Shown piece after piece: positions 1-12,721 of a DNA stretch of 64,000 nucleotides (its first letter is position 1; each line of letters starts with the position of its first letter). The notes beneath the pieces were generated by a model. It ran no database searches. It worked only from the letters and a program-made list of their open reading frames with translations, and was not told the origin of the DNA. The stretch covers positions 37,815,169 through 37,879,168 of the forward strand of contig CM072805.1 in NCBI GenBank assembly GCA_037013495.1, read 5' to 3'. A program made the translations under genes and the position numbers. The stretch is from Hippophae tibetana. Its lineage: Eukaryota; Streptophyta; Magnoliopsida; Rosales; Elaeagnaceae.

Positions 1-534
1 ATTACTTGTTTTATTCATTGAATTAATGATTCCTTGTTTTTCTCCTTCAAATAATCCCTAGATTAAGGATGATAACTACTTGATTTATTCTTTGAATTAA
101 AGTTTTTGATTTATTACTTGAATTAAGTAGTTTATATTATATTAAGATGAAAAACTTATAACACGTTATACTCAAATTTTGCTAGATGATCAACGGAAGC
201 AACATAAGAGACCTTTTTTCCATTCCAGTTTTATGTTTTTTTTAAGACATTAAAAGTGAAACCAATTATGTAATATTTATAAATCTAATAGTTTATTTTA
301 CTGTAATTCTGACTTTATCACACTATGATGCTATCATTCTTTTAAGATCAGATTTTAGCTCTAGAAACCAACAAATATGTTTATATTTTGACCAAGATAT
401 TTCTTAAGATATATTTATAAATTGATCCTAAATTGTTAAATTAGGCTATCTAATTAGCTAAATTCATCAATCATCAAAATTATTGGTTAATATGGTTTTA
501 CACCATAATATTTATGCTTTAATTTAGCAAAAGG
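1..534. other. A+T-rich spacer, no gene seen
   Basis: Low-complexity A+T-rich DNA with no credible coding potential on either strand. It runs up to the 5' LTR of the first Copia element. The bases just before the LTR (around 529-534) resemble those just after the 3' LTR, an imperfect target-site duplication. Confidence 0.6.
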
Positions 535-742
535 TGTTGGCGTGTGTTGAAAAAGCAAGGTGCAGAGAATAGCAGACAACATCCATGTTTAGTGGAACAC
601 AAAACATGGCAGACAAGATCAATTTTTGGTGGAGCATTGTTACGTTTCTTAGTATATATATATGTATCTTTGTACATTGAATAAGTATGTAAAATAGAGA
701 TGAAATGATAATGATTAAAATAACAAATACCACATTTTATCA
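535..742 (+). repeat. 5' LTR of Copia element 1
   Basis: A 208-bp direct repeat of 5816-6020. It starts TG and ends CA, and an AT-rich stretch near the middle (tatatatatatg) may serve as a TATA element. Open frames on the opposite strand in both LTRs are chance. Confidence 0.95.
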
Positions 743-798
743 TGGTATCAGAGCAATGGTTATTGCTGACTTTCAGAGCAATGGTTATTGCTGACTTA
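743..798 (+). other. Primer binding site with 25-bp tandem duplication
   Basis: The first 12 bases (TGGTATCAGAGC) match the complement of the plant initiator-Met tRNA 3' end, the usual Copia primer. A 25-bp unit starting inside this site (749-773) is repeated immediately at 774-798 with one difference at its end, so part of the primer site is present twice. Confidence 0.85.
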
Positions 799-1099
799 AC
801 AAATAAATAGCTACCTGATACTCAACGCTAGTACTCCGGTGTATCCTCGGGAGGGGGCTTCTGATCTGATTTGTTGTCTATATGCTTATGAGTTGATCAC
901 TTCGTTTTTTGGTTGGATGGTGCTTACTGCATAGTCATTGGAGTCGTAACAATTTATTTTCTCGAAGAAACATGAATGGAAAAGATGAACAACCCTGTGC
1001 CATAGAAATGATTCTGGAAAAATTTAGAATGAACGTCTTTTAGGCAAGAGGCAAGTATCACCGTGCACCTTGTTTGTATATCCAACTGGAAAAAAAAGA

Positions 1100-1400
1100 T
1101 CAGTTGCAATATTGAAAAAAAACCAACAGTGCTGCGACCATCAGGTCACTTCAGAGTCGTCATTTCTGCTCAGCGATAGTTTCACCGTCGTGACCTCAAC
1201 AGAACCCTTCAGGGAGCCATTGTAGCCTCCCTGCGATTCACGCCATTTCTGCTCGTTCGAGCCGTCGCAGTTCCCCAACGTCGCTTGCTCGTTGGGGTCG
1301 TTGTTGTCCTTCTACGTATCAGGTGGTGCTTCCATCGTGGGCAGTAGAGGGAGAAAACTTGGAACGCAACGCAGTAGAAGAAGAACGAAATTGAAGAGCA
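1100..1400. other. G+C-richer leader segment of Copia element 1
   Basis: Between the primer site and gag the base composition rises sharply above the rest of the window, with many CG dinucleotides (gccgtcgcag, ccaacgtcgc). I recognise no protein or RNA in it. It may be ordinary leader sequence of this family or a piece of captured host DNA. Confidence 0.4.
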
Positions 1401-4400
1401 GCGCCGCTCCAGGAGGGATACGTGAATGGAAATTTTTTAGGGTTATATTTTAAGTTTTTTTTTAACTACCAATTTCATATTGGAAGATTTGACGGCAAAA
1501 ATGACGGAAGTTCTAACCAGAGCTCAGATCAGCTCACAAACTCTACTCACTGAAGCGTCGATTGCTCCCATTAGTATCAAGTTGGGAGGATCCAACTATG
1601 CCTTGTGGTCCCAGGTGGTGGAGATGTATATCTCTGGCAAAGACAAACTGGATATATTAATAGGGAGTTTCCTCAACCTGCTGAAACCAACCCCTTATTC
1701 AGGAGATGGCACACTGAAAATGCCATTGTTAAATGATGGTTAATCAATTCGATGGACCTCTCCTTGATTGCACATTTTATTCGATTCCCAACTGCGAAAC
1801 AAGTTTGGGATTCTGCTGCTACCACCTACTATGATGGGACAGACACGTCTCAAGTGTATGATCTTCGCTGTCGAGTTACTCGTATGAAGCAGGCGGGTGG
1901 ATCCATTGAAAAATACTACAACGACCTTCAAGGGTTGTGGTGAGAAATTGATTTCCGTCGTCCTAATCCAATGGAGTGTGCGAATGACATACAAAAATAC
2001 AACTCCATCGTACAGGAAGATCGAGTGTATACCTTCCTTGATGGACTTGATGACAGACTCGACAAAACTCGAAGTGATGTGCTTCAAATCAAACCATTCC
2101 CTACGATGTAACAAGCCTATGGATTCATACGTAGGAAAGAGGTCCGGCAGACCGTGATGATCACGGGTATGGATACGACACCCAGAGCAGTTATGGCTTT
2201 TAAAGGGGTCAAGGGACACCATAATTTGATGCCACCAAAACAGGAATTTTTTGGGTAGCAAGAAATCCATAGGAAATCCACCATCTCTTGACATGAAATG
2301 TGACCATTGCGGAAACTCCAAACACACCCGTGAAAATTGCTTCAAATTACATGGGTATCCAGAATGGTGGAATGATCTTCAAGTACGGAAGAAACGGGAT
2401 ACCACTGGGCGAATCGTTGTGGCTACCAATAATGCCTCACTATCCCTTACTCCTAAGGTCGAATCTTCTCAGGATCCAGGTATTTCAAGTAAAGCATTTC
2501 ACATCTCTACTCGTAGTGATAATGAGGATTGGATTCTGGACTCTGGAGCTATAGATCACATGACATTTGACCCAAAAGATCTCTCTAATACAACACAGCC
2601 AAGATGGAACCGTGTTTCCAATGCAAATAGGGTCACTTATCCAGTTACAGGAGCTAGAACAGTGACCTTATCTCCTTCATTATCATTATCTAATACTTTA
2701 CTTGTACCCTCTCTGTCAAACCGACTAATGTCTGTAAGTCAGGGAACTTCATATCTTAACTGTGTAGTATTGATGTATTCTACTTTTTGCCTTCTACAGG
2801 ATATTCTCACAAAGGAGATCATTGGGCGTGGTACTAGGAGAGGAGGGCTATATTATGTGGATGACCTCAGTTCAGGAAGAGCCAATCACATGCAAAATAA
2901 TGTTGGTAACAAGGAATGACAGATTTGGCTATGTCATCGTAGATTTGGGCATCCATCATTCGGGTATTTAAAGCACCTACTCTCCAGTTTATTTTCAAAT
3001 ATCACATATTCAGATTTCAAATGTGATACTTGTATCATAGCAAAAAGTCATATGGCGTCTTATCCTATGAGCATGAATAAAAGTATGACTCATTTTGTTT
3101 TGGTACATTCTAATGTTTGGGGACCTTCCCCGGTCATTACGTCATCAGGTCATCGTTGGTTTGTTATTTTTGTTGATGATTGTACACGAATGACATGGCT
3201 TTACCTTCTAAAACATAAAGATGAATTATTTGCTACATTTCACATGTTTCACACCATGGTTCAGACACAATTTTCTGAAAAAATTAAGATACTTAGGTCT
3301 GATAATGGAGGGGAGTATGTTAATCAACAATTCTGGACATACTTCGACAACCATGGTATTCTCCATGAAACCTCGTGTTCACAAATCCCACAACAGAATG
3401 GGACTCTGGAGAGGAAGAATCGACATATTTTAGAAACGGCTCGGGCCTTACTAATCGGTGCACATATGCCTAATAAATACTGGTGTGATGTTGTTACTAC
3501 AGTGGTGTATCTACTGAATCGTATGCCCACAAAACCTTACAATTTTAGACTCCATTAAAGGTTCTATTTGATCATCTTCCCTTGCCTACTATTTTGATGC
3601 TTCCGCCCCAAATTTTTGGATGTGTTGCTTTTTTCCACCTCCATAAAAATCAACAAACTAAGTTGGATCCATGTGTTGTCCGATGTGTATTCTTGGGGTA
3701 TGGCGTACAAAAAAAGGGTTACCGATGCTATGATCCAATTACTAAAAGAACCTATATTACCATGGATATCAATTTCCTCGAATCAGAATATTTTTTCCCA
3801 TCACCGGTATCCAATTACACTCTTTAGGAGGAGAGTTATGGTGAAGAAAGAAATTGGCTTGATGTTGAAATATTAGACACTAGTCCAACATACTCGGATC
3901 GTGCCAATAATATGGAGGAGCCAGTATCTAGACCCGAGCTTGAACTTTCAAGAACTGAAGCTGAAGTAATGATTGAATCTCCAGAAGATGAAGTGGTTGA
4001 TGTACCCTTCCACTCTCTAGTACTCAATGATCCTCCTGCTGAGAATACTCCTGAGGTAAACTATCCTATCACACCTTTACAAACTAATGCTATAGATACA
4101 TCTGTTGGTTATGTTTTACCTTTCGCACACAATCGAGGCAAACCTCCAAATCAATACTCCCCAAAAAGAGAAGAACGACGATCCAAGTATCCAATAGCAA
4201 ATTATGTATCTACTCAAAGGTTATCAGAACCTATCAGGGCATTTGCACAAACACTCTCCTCACGTCAAATTCCAAGTAGCATTGAAGAAGCCTTATCTGA
4301 TCCAAAATGGGCTCGAGCTATAAAAGAGGAATTTGAGGCATTGCAGAAGAATAACACATGGGTGTTAAGCGAGTTGCCTCAAGGGAGGAAGATGGTAGGA

Positions 4401-5815
4401 TGCAAGTGGATTTTCTCCATTACGTATAAAGCAGATGGGTTAGTTGATCGATACAAGGCGAGGCTTGTAGCAAAAGGATATACACAGAAACACGTGATAG
4501 ATTATCAAGAAACCTTCTCACTTGTGGCTAAACTATAAACCGTTAGAGTCTTGTTATCTCTTGCGGCAAATTTAGATTGGCCATTGCACCAACTTGACGT
4601 AAAAAATGCCTTCCTTCATGGTTATCTTGAAGAAGAGATTTACATGGATATCCCACTAGGATATACTATTACATCAGGAAAAGAAACTGCATGTAGATTA
4701 CAACGAGCATTGTATGGACTAAAACAATCATCTCGAGCATGGTTTGGTAGGTTGAGTTCACCAATGAAGAAATATGGGTTCCAACAAAGAAACTCTAATC
4801 ATACTCTTTTTTCTAAAACATCGATTAGGTAAGATAACAGCCCTTATAGTCTATGTAGACGACATGATCATTACAGGGGATGATAAAGAAGAAATCTCTA
4901 AGCTTCAAGAACAATTGTCAAATGAGTTTGAAATGAAGAATTTGGGAGGGCTCAAATACTTCTTAGGTATTGAGGTAACGAGATCAAAACAAGGCATATG
5001 TCTTTTCCAAAGGAAATATACTCTGGACCTACTGGCAGAGGTAGGACTACTAGATTGTAAACCTGTCGATATTCCAATGGTTCAAAATCATAAACTTGGA
5101 GAATATGTGGACCAAGTACGAGCAGATAAACAGAAATATCAATGGTTAGTAGGTAAACTCATATACTTATCTCATACTCGACCTGATATTGCTTATGCTG
5201 TGAGTGTCGTAAGTCAATTTATGCACTACCCAAGTGAAGATCATATGGATTCTGTCATGCGAATACTCTGTTATTTAAAATCCTCCCTTGGGAAAAGACT
5301 TATGTTTTCAAAGAATGGTCAATTAGAAGTCCTTAGATATACAGATTTAGACTGGGCAGGGAATATGAAGGATAGGAAATCTACTGCTAGGTACTTTACT
5401 TTTGTGGGTGGCAATCTTGTTACATGGAGAAGCAAGAAGAAAAAGGTAGTTGCCTTATCTAGTGCTGAAGTTGAATTTCGAGTAATGGTCAAGGGAATAT
5501 GTGAGCTCCTTTGGTTGAAAAAACTCCTAACTGAGATTGTTGTTGCTCCTAACTCTGAAATGAACTTATTTTGTGATAACAAAGCAGCCATTGTCATCTC
5601 CCACAATTCGGTCCAACATGATCACACAAAGCATGTTGAAGTGGATCGGAACTTCATCAAACAGAATCTTGAAGAAAAAATTATTCAACTTCCATTTGTT
5701 AAATCAGAAGATCAATTGGCTGATATACTCACAAAATCTGTGTCTGCAAGGAACTTCTACAACTCACTCGACAAGTTAGGCATAAGAGATATATATGCAC
5801 CAACGTGAGGAGGAG

Positions 5816-6020
5816 TGTTGGCGTGTGTTGAAAAAGCAAGGTGCAGAGAATAGCAGACAACATCCATGTTTAGTGGAACACAAAACATGGCAAACAAAAT
5901 CAATGTTTGGTGGAGCATTGTTACGTTTCTTAGTATATATATATATATTGTACATTGAATAAGTATGTAAAATAGAGATGAAGTGATATTGATTAAAATA
6001 ACAAATACCACATTTTATCA
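5816..6020 (+). repeat. 3' LTR of Copia element 1
   Basis: Matches the 5' LTR with about six substitutions and one short length difference in the AT run. It is preceded by a purine-rich tract that would prime plus-strand synthesis in this family. Confidence 0.95.
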
Positions 6021-6600
6021 AAAAGAAGATTGGGTTTTATATTTGACAAATTAAAAAATATTTAACCCTTCACCGCAAATACACACATATATATAAAGAT
6101 AAAAAAATATATATGTTTTTGGTACGTAATACACATAAATGTTTTATTTGTATAACATTAAAATATATATTTTATTTTATTTGTATAACATAAAAAAATA
6201 AATTAAAAAGAGTTAAAAAAAAATAAAACTATATGAATAACTTGATCCTATAAAAACGAAGTTATATTCATTTCATTAAAGTAAAAGCATACACATTAGT
6301 CAACTTGAGCATTTCGTTATTGTTTCGCAAGGTCCTAAGAGATCAAAACCTGGTGAAATTATAATATCTCAATATGATTTCGATCTTTCCCATTTGTGTG
6401 AGCAACCTGAGAAACTTATTTGAAAAGTTGGAATGATTTACATATAACGACGTTCCTTTATTTATATATAGCAACATACAATATAAACATTTAAGACAAC
6501 CTACTTTATATTTAGTTGGTTCGTATGTATCATTTATAAAAATCATATAATTATCATGTATCAAGGTCGTATGTCACATAACTTGTCATATACGTAAGAT

Positions 6601-6639
<39 letters not shown>

Positions 6640-9600
6640 TTAATGAAGAAAATAAAAGATCAAATTCAATTATCTATATTTTTGTTTCTCGTTATAAATC
6701 TTTAAATTTTTTAAATTAATAGTTTTCTTATTAAATATTTAATCTATATATTTAGATTAATTTATATTTAATTTTTTTATTTATCTATATATATATAAAT
6801 CGATAAACAAAAATCTTTATATTTTAATAAATAATAAATAATTGGAAATTATTTTTAATATATTTTATTACATCATAAAATAATAATAATGATGATAAAA
6901 ATATATTTAATAATAAAAATTTATTGTGAGATAAAATATTTATTATTTATTATTATATCAAAAAATATTTTTCCTATATAATAATTTTTTGTTCAAAAAT
7001 ATAAATATTCTTTTACAGATTTAAAATTTGTTAGGAAAACAGAACTTTTTTTATTAATTCATAAATATAAATATAAACATCTGCTGACAAAGAAATTCCT
7101 AATATGAAGATGAAGAAGCATGAATATTAACATTGTTGTACGGCGTAAGGACTAACGAGGCAAACATTCGAGATTAACACAACGAACATGATGTTCCTTT
7201 TACATGAAGGTTTATGTTCAAACTTCAAAGTATCCATAAACTTAACATTTTTTAAAAAAAAACTAATGAAATTAATATCATTAAAATTCATTAAAAATAA
7301 TAGCACTTCTTATTTCAAAGGAAAATTGCTAATTTTAGTGCTATGAGCATAAGACATTATAATTAATCAACCAATAAGTATTTCTTCAATTTATTAAGTT
7401 ACACCATTATAAGATATAATTGCTACATATATATTCAAGTTTTTCACTAATCAATATTAAATATTTGAAGAATCAATCACCAACTTGTAACTGTCATTTG
7501 AAACTATCACAAACATCTGTGATATAAAGTATTTCTACAAAAATAAATGAAAATTGACTGAAGTAACATCTAAATACCTTAATTAATTTGTACCACATTT
7601 TTAACCTTGCACTGTATTGGGTTTTTTTTTCTGACAACTCTTCACTATATTATGATATAATTAAGTAGTTATAAAAATAATTAGACATGTAGTTATTGGT
7701 GTGAGTATAATCAGGCAAACAATTTTTTTTAATAGTATAACATTTATCAATTAGTTAATAATCCTAGTAAAGTAACAAACATTTATTCTTATAATTTTTT
7801 AGTATAGTTCCAGTCTGATTTATGTATAAATATGAGTGCATATATAACTATTTATTTTAAAAATTAAAATTTGGGCCGGATTAATCCCAACCCTAATCCA
7901 TAAGCTACTTTAAGCATATTTCCCAAAATTATATGATTTGGCAAGGCAAGAAAGATCCAGTAGTCTCTTAAGGATTGGATTAGGAGAAAATTAATGAAAT
8001 CATAATTTGAGACTTTGTTTTGGTAGTTGCTAGGAGGCATCCTTATTCAAAGCTTGTGTAGTCCATGAGGGAGACATTTGTGACTACATATTTCTTAATT
8101 GAAGACAATTTCTACACTATGGTACCCCAGAAGTTGTTCTCTCCTGGTCTTGGACCCCCATCTTTTAGTACCTCTTGGATTCTAGCTACCATATTATTTC
8201 AAATAATATATGTTCATGTTCACACCATCTTTTAATGAGGAACTCTTGAATTAATGAATAATTTTTTTGTTGTTGAAATGTAAATAAATTTTATTAATTT
8301 GCTTAGTCTCTCAGATGAATACGAAGTAATCTAATTCTCCTCTGATCCAGAATTATTCATAAATTACTAAATTTTAACGACCAAGAAAACGTTTATAACA
8401 ATATAACAAAAAGAAAATCAAACTTATATAGTTCTCTTATTATTCTCTTTATTTAGTAGTTATTGAGTTTGATGTTTGCCTTCGTATTAGGGTAAATAAT
8501 TGAATACGAGATGGCACTAGTTATTTACAGAACATGTGTATATCCATTACCAAAATAATTAAAGAAACCTCCTCCTTTACAAGTTACACTCAAATCTCTG
8601 CTTTCTTTTCCTTACATGATTTTGGTTGTTTTAATTCTCAACCGTATACCAAAATGATAATATATATATATATATATATCATATTCCACATTCATGCACA
8701 ATATTAGACGAAAATTAAGGCTGATTATCTGAATCTTTTTACCGTTTTTCTTCCCATTATTCTTGTAATTAAGACAAGCAATAATTCACTCACAAAATTC
8801 TTATAGTTTTCTTCTTCGTTACTATCAGCCAAGATGTTTCACACTCATCTCAAAAGTGGGAAAGATAAAATTAATTAAATATCAAAAAAATTAAATGGGT
8901 TTTTAATCCAGTAAATTCCATGCTTAATTTGCAGTGAAAAAAAAAAGTAACTCAAAAATTAACATAAAAACTTCATCGTAATTAAAGAAAAACAAAAGAT
9001 ACTCTACCAGTCATACCAGAAAGATTAGAAAAAGTTCACGCAAGAGTGTTAGTTAGGCACATGTGATTTTAATGAGTTTATCAGGATTCATACTTAAAGT
9101 TGATGAACATAAAGTGCATGAAAAAGCCTAACACTAGAACCCTTGGTTGTTTAGTCATTCAAGACATATGTAGTGGCCTCTCTAACATATAGCTTGAGTA
9201 ATCAGTTTTTTCCTTTTTCTTTTTTTCTTTTTTTAATTAAATAGATAAATACCTTAATTTGGATGAGATTTCTATATTATTTTCCGATACCTCTATTTTG
9301 AGAATTGGTAGACTTATCTGATTTTATATTTTTATAAGGATCGGCACCATGTGACAAAATGATTATAAAAATGAAAAGAAACCGTTCGAATGTTATTGAT
9401 TTATTGGGATAATGTGGTTTAAGGTTATTATGGCAAAAGAAATCCTCCTTTGAAATTAGAGCTATATATTGTTTAAATTAAAGACTTTTTTTAGCATCTC
9501 ATCTATCACATATGAATGATTCCTTTTTCTTTTGCCTTTGGGACACTCAATGTGAGGTCCAAAGTGAGAAGAGAAGCTAAAAAGTTTTACTGCCTAGGAT

Positions 9601-10355
9601 TCTAATTAAAGTTCTTTTAAGCATATGTTTTTAGAGCATTGTTGGCTCAGGGCCACACCAGATTCTATTTTATTACTGTTAATTAGTTAAGCAGAGGACA
9701 ATGCCAACAATCTTATGTCTACACAGATCAATCAAATTACTAATTTTTGGCAACTTGCTGGATTGAAATCACTTTTATGATGCTTAAGTTACTTTCTCAA
9801 AAGCTATAAAAGAAAGATATTCTTGTAACAAGCTAGCATGTCATTATCAAAAGTTTCTTAAGATGGGGTAAATTCTCACCTAAGTAGTGTGCAAATATTA
9901 ATCATCATGGTTCAAACTGGTATTAATGAATGTCAAGAGTAGGATTCATCAAGTAATTATGTCAAAATAATCACTTTACTTAATTTTTTTAACAATTAAA
10001 ACTGTGTTTAATTAATTTTTAAAATGAACACTTTAATCTTAATCTTTGTATAAAACAAATAGGACATTTGGTGACTAAACATACCTCATTTTCAATAATC
10101 ATATTACTAAACAAGTGTCTAGTTTATAATAATAAGACTAAAATACTTATTAATTTTTCACATAATTATAAGAATACGAATATCATTCTCTCGATAATGA
10201 AGCTCAAACTTTTTTCAAATGAAAACTACTCACATTTCATTGGTACAGATCAAACTAATGTTGTTTTAGTGCCAAAAAAAGCATATGACACAAACAATAG
10301 GCTTATAAAACTCAACTCTATGTTTAGGTATACTTATCACTACCTTAGGAACATT
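6021..10355. other. A+T-rich spacer, no gene seen
   Basis: About 4.3 kb of A+T-rich DNA. It contains an AT dinucleotide run at 6604-6637 and a shorter one near 8660-8680. A slightly less A+T-rich stretch (about 7900-8250) and another near 9530-9720 showed no coding pattern or known RNA. The latter has only a 9-bp inverted repeat (ATTGTTGGC / GCCAACAAT). Confidence 0.5.
6604..6637. repeat. (AT)n microsatellite
   Basis: Uninterrupted AT dinucleotides over about 34 bases. Confidence 0.95.
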
Positions 10356-10358
10356 GTA

Positions 10359-10582
10359 GTTATAGTTGCCGTTCATTGGGGCTTCAGTCGCCGATTCTCA
10401 TGTCATCAGGTCACTAACTTCCTTGACCTTTTGGCACTAATATTGAATAAACAAAATATTCATCTTATCAATATCTCATCGTTGTCTCAAGACCGTTATA
10501 GTTACAGCCACCGTTCACTCAAGCTTTGGTGACCGATTCCTTTGTTATTACGTCACTAACTTCTTAGACCTTCTCACACTAG
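10359..10582. repeat. Diverged direct repeat, two ~85-bp copies
   Basis: The segment 10359-10440 recurs at 10495-10582. Shared blocks in the same order include gttatagtt, gccgttcat / accgttcac, gccgattc / gaccgattc, gtcactaactt and gacctt. Identity is roughly 70%. The copies lie next to the tRNA-like unit and may be part of the same old element. The open frame that crosses them (10068-10532) has no recognisable family and is probably chance. Confidence 0.6.
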
Positions 10583-10655
10583 AGCTTGAGGTTTGTAATC
10601 CTGATCATTATTTTTCTAACACACCAAAGGGAAAAGGTCCTTATCTTTTTGGTGG

Positions 10656-10737
10656 TGGTAGGTAAAGAGGGATTCGAACCCCCGACATCATAATTGTTAG
10701 CCACGTGTTCTAATCCTTTTAGCTACAGACTTTACCC
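10656..10737 (-). ncRNA. tRNA-like unit, probable SINE head or tRNA relic
   Basis: On the minus strand the sequence can fold as a tRNA. The acceptor arms GGGTAAA and TTTACCT pair over seven positions (one G-U). The T arm has stem GGGGG/CCCTC and loop TTCGAAT. Both pol III internal promoter boxes are well preserved: A box TAGCTAAAAGG and B box GGTTCGAATCC. After the acceptor arm comes an A and then CCA, which plant nuclear tRNA genes do not normally encode, so an RNA-derived copy (a tRNA-headed SINE or retro-copied tRNA) is more likely than a working gene. The anticodon stem is weak (mostly G-U pairs). The loop would read AAC (Val), but this is not a secure assignment. Confidence 0.6.
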
Positions 10738-10739
10738 CG

Positions 10740-11860
10740 TCTTCATTGGATATGCTACCAAGTGTACCCAAAAAGGAACCTTTTTTCTCTCCCAATCGTT
10801 TCAGATTAAGAAGATGCAAAAGTGTCTTTTTTAATATACGAACGGTATCCTATGAGGTGTGAAGTATATATATATGAATGATTTATCAAACTAGTAGGAT
10901 ATTTGCATTAACTTTCATTTTTTTATCAAAATTATTTGGAGTTAAGATTTATCACTATTTTGATAAGATATTATATTACTGTATAACACTAGATGCCTTC
11001 TAATTACCTTCTCATGTTGGATCCATTCATTCTAAATCAATATCTTACCATGAATTTTATTTTTTATTAAAAATATTTTAAAATAAGGCTTACCACTATT
11101 GTTATAAGGTATTATTTTGTCGTAATAACCTTTATCATGACATTAGATGCTAGTATTAAGTCTTCTTACATTGAACCAATGATTTTCTACTAATTCTTTT
11201 TTTTTTACATAAATCTCTCTAAAATTAAGGCTTTATCACCATGTAACAAGACCATGATAAGTCATAATTCAAAGAGATTTTAATTTAAAAAAATTACCCA
11301 AAATGGGGCTATTTTGAGTAATTTTTTCGTATATGTATACATAGAAAGGCCCGAGAGTTGATTTTTGTATGAATATGCCAGATGCTAGAATTTAACAAAT
11401 GCAGGTTATGATTGAGTTGATTTTTGTATGCATTATGAAAACTAAAAAAGTTTTTGAATATGGCAGATGCTATAACTGAACAAATGCGAATTGATGATAA
11501 CAAATTTACTTCCTTTTTTCTCTTGCGTTTGTGTTTACTAACATGATTTCTTCATTTTAATTTTTACTATGTTTTATCTACGAAAATTAGAAAGAAAAAA
11601 AAAGCAGGTCACAAGCTATTTTTTGTACATATATGTGCACTAAATTGGAAAGAATCATTCATATACATATACTAAATGTAGGAATACTACATATACTTAT
11701 ACTTATTATTATTATTATTATATGTAGGAAAAAAAAAAGAATCATATTCATAAAGATTTTAGAAAAACGAACCAGGAAGAAAAATCAAAATTGGAAAGAA
11801 GGATTTACTGTACAATACCATGTCGATTAGGCTATACACATAGTAATAGTGTAATACAAA
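10740..11860. other. A+T-rich spacer, no gene seen
   Basis: A+T-rich DNA. Two short, similar segments near 11325-11400 and 11405-11500 (both containing 'gagttgatttttgtatg' or 'atatggcagatgcta' type blocks) suggest an old small duplication. No coding evidence. Confidence 0.4.
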
Positions 11861-11878
11861 TCACTTTGGGATTTGGCC

Positions 11879-12055
11879 TCACGCGCACAGCTTGTAATTG
11901 GAGGATAGAGCTTGTAACCCACTGGGAGCTTTGATCAAACAGTTGGTCAACACCCTTTTCCTGCTGATCACTTGATCATCAAGAACGTACCATGCCATCT
12001 CTTTCATGAAACTCTTGGCTTGTTTCAAGCAATCAAACACACATAACCCACCAGA
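11879..12055 (-). other. Candidate 3' exon with 58-codon open frame
   Basis: A G+C-richer island in an A+T-rich spacer. Read on the minus strand it starts after a good splice acceptor (ttcgactgtag) and stays open for 58 codons to a TGA at 11879-11881. The predicted residues include CVFDCLKQAKSFMKEMAWYV and end in NYKLCA. I do not recognise a family. It could be the last exon of an unknown small gene, or the downstream exon of the MIR393 primary transcript: a strong donor (CAA|GTAAGT) lies at about 13097 in the same orientation and no other gene is evident between. It may also be coincidence. Confidence 0.35.
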
Positions 12056-12463
12056 CTACAGTCGAAGCACTTTATTAATTCATAAAATGTACAATATAAA
12101 GGCCAAGTCATTTTCATTATTGCTATAATTTTCTAACCACCAGCATGAGAATTGTGGATTATAATGCTAAATCATTTATTGACAACTATTTGTTTCCTTT
12201 TTTACAGTTGAGATCTTATTTAGTTTTCTCTATTATATTATTTATTAAATAGATTGTTTTATTTCTTCATCTCATATTAATTAATTATTTTTTCAAACAA
12301 AAAATTACAATAATCTTAAATTTAATTAACTGAATTAACATATCATCGTTTATCGTAGAAGCATCACTTTCTTGTTTATATACAAGTATGAAGTTTTAGC
12401 TCTTTGCTTGTAAATGTGCATTGTTTCTTTATTTATTTTAAATAAAGCTTTTATTATTTTCAA

Positions 12464-12467
<4 letters not shown>

Positions 12468-12507
<40 letters not shown>
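12468..12507. repeat. (AT)n microsatellite
   Basis: About 40 bases of uninterrupted AT. Confidence 0.95.
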
Positions 12508-12509
<2 letters not shown>

Positions 12510-12647
12510 TATTTTAAGAAAAATATTTGTTAATTAAAAAATTAGTTGTAACATTTATATTCAAGAAAAAAATAAAATTTAAATTCATAATTTTCAGAAA
12601 ATTGTAAAATAAAGCGTCAATCAGTCTACGATCTATTGGAACGTTTT

Positions 12648-12721
12648 CCATGGCGGATATCCGGTTTAAAATGCCCAGCCATTATATTCTCTAGAGAGTA
12701 CCAGATCCGGTATGTCCATGG
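12648..12721. other. Palindrome-rich imperfect hairpin
   Basis: CCATGGCGGATATCCGG (12648-12664) faces CCGGTATGTCCATGG (12707-12721) as an imperfect inverted repeat with a loop of about 40 bases that itself contains CTCTAGAG. The island is G+C-richer than its surroundings. It matches no microRNA family I know. Confidence 0.45.

Larger units (their letters stand above)
535..6020 (+). mobile_element. Ty1/Copia LTR retrotransposon, young fossil
   Basis: A complete-length but broken Copia element. It has two LTRs of about 205 bp beginning TGTTGG and ending TTATCA. An initiator-Met type primer site (TGGTATCAGAGC) starts at 743 directly after the 5' LTR, and a purine tract (gaggaggag) precedes the 3' LTR. 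Internal parts appear in Copia order: gag with a CCHC zinc knuckle (about 1480-2400), protease with a D-S-G centre (about 2530-2760), integrase (about 2930-3560), reverse transcriptase with the YVDD box (about 4290-5030) and RNase H (about 5330-5700). The coding part carries roughly eight breaks and should be treated as dead. The LTRs are about 97% identical by eye, which at usual plant rates suggests an insertion of about one to two million years (inference). Flanks suggest a 5-bp target duplication with one mismatch. Confidence 0.95.

Noticed and set aside
519-743. Minus-strand frames in both LTRs of Copia element 1 (also at 5757-6021)
   Set aside because: They are the antisense of the LTR, repeated because the LTR is repeated.
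10068-10532. 154-codon plus-strand open frame
   Set aside because: No recognisable family, biased A+T codon use, and it crosses the diverged direct repeat; most likely chance.
10656-10737. Functional nuclear tRNA gene
   Set aside because: Weak anticodon stem, slightly long body and a CCA-like tail fit a relic or SINE better.
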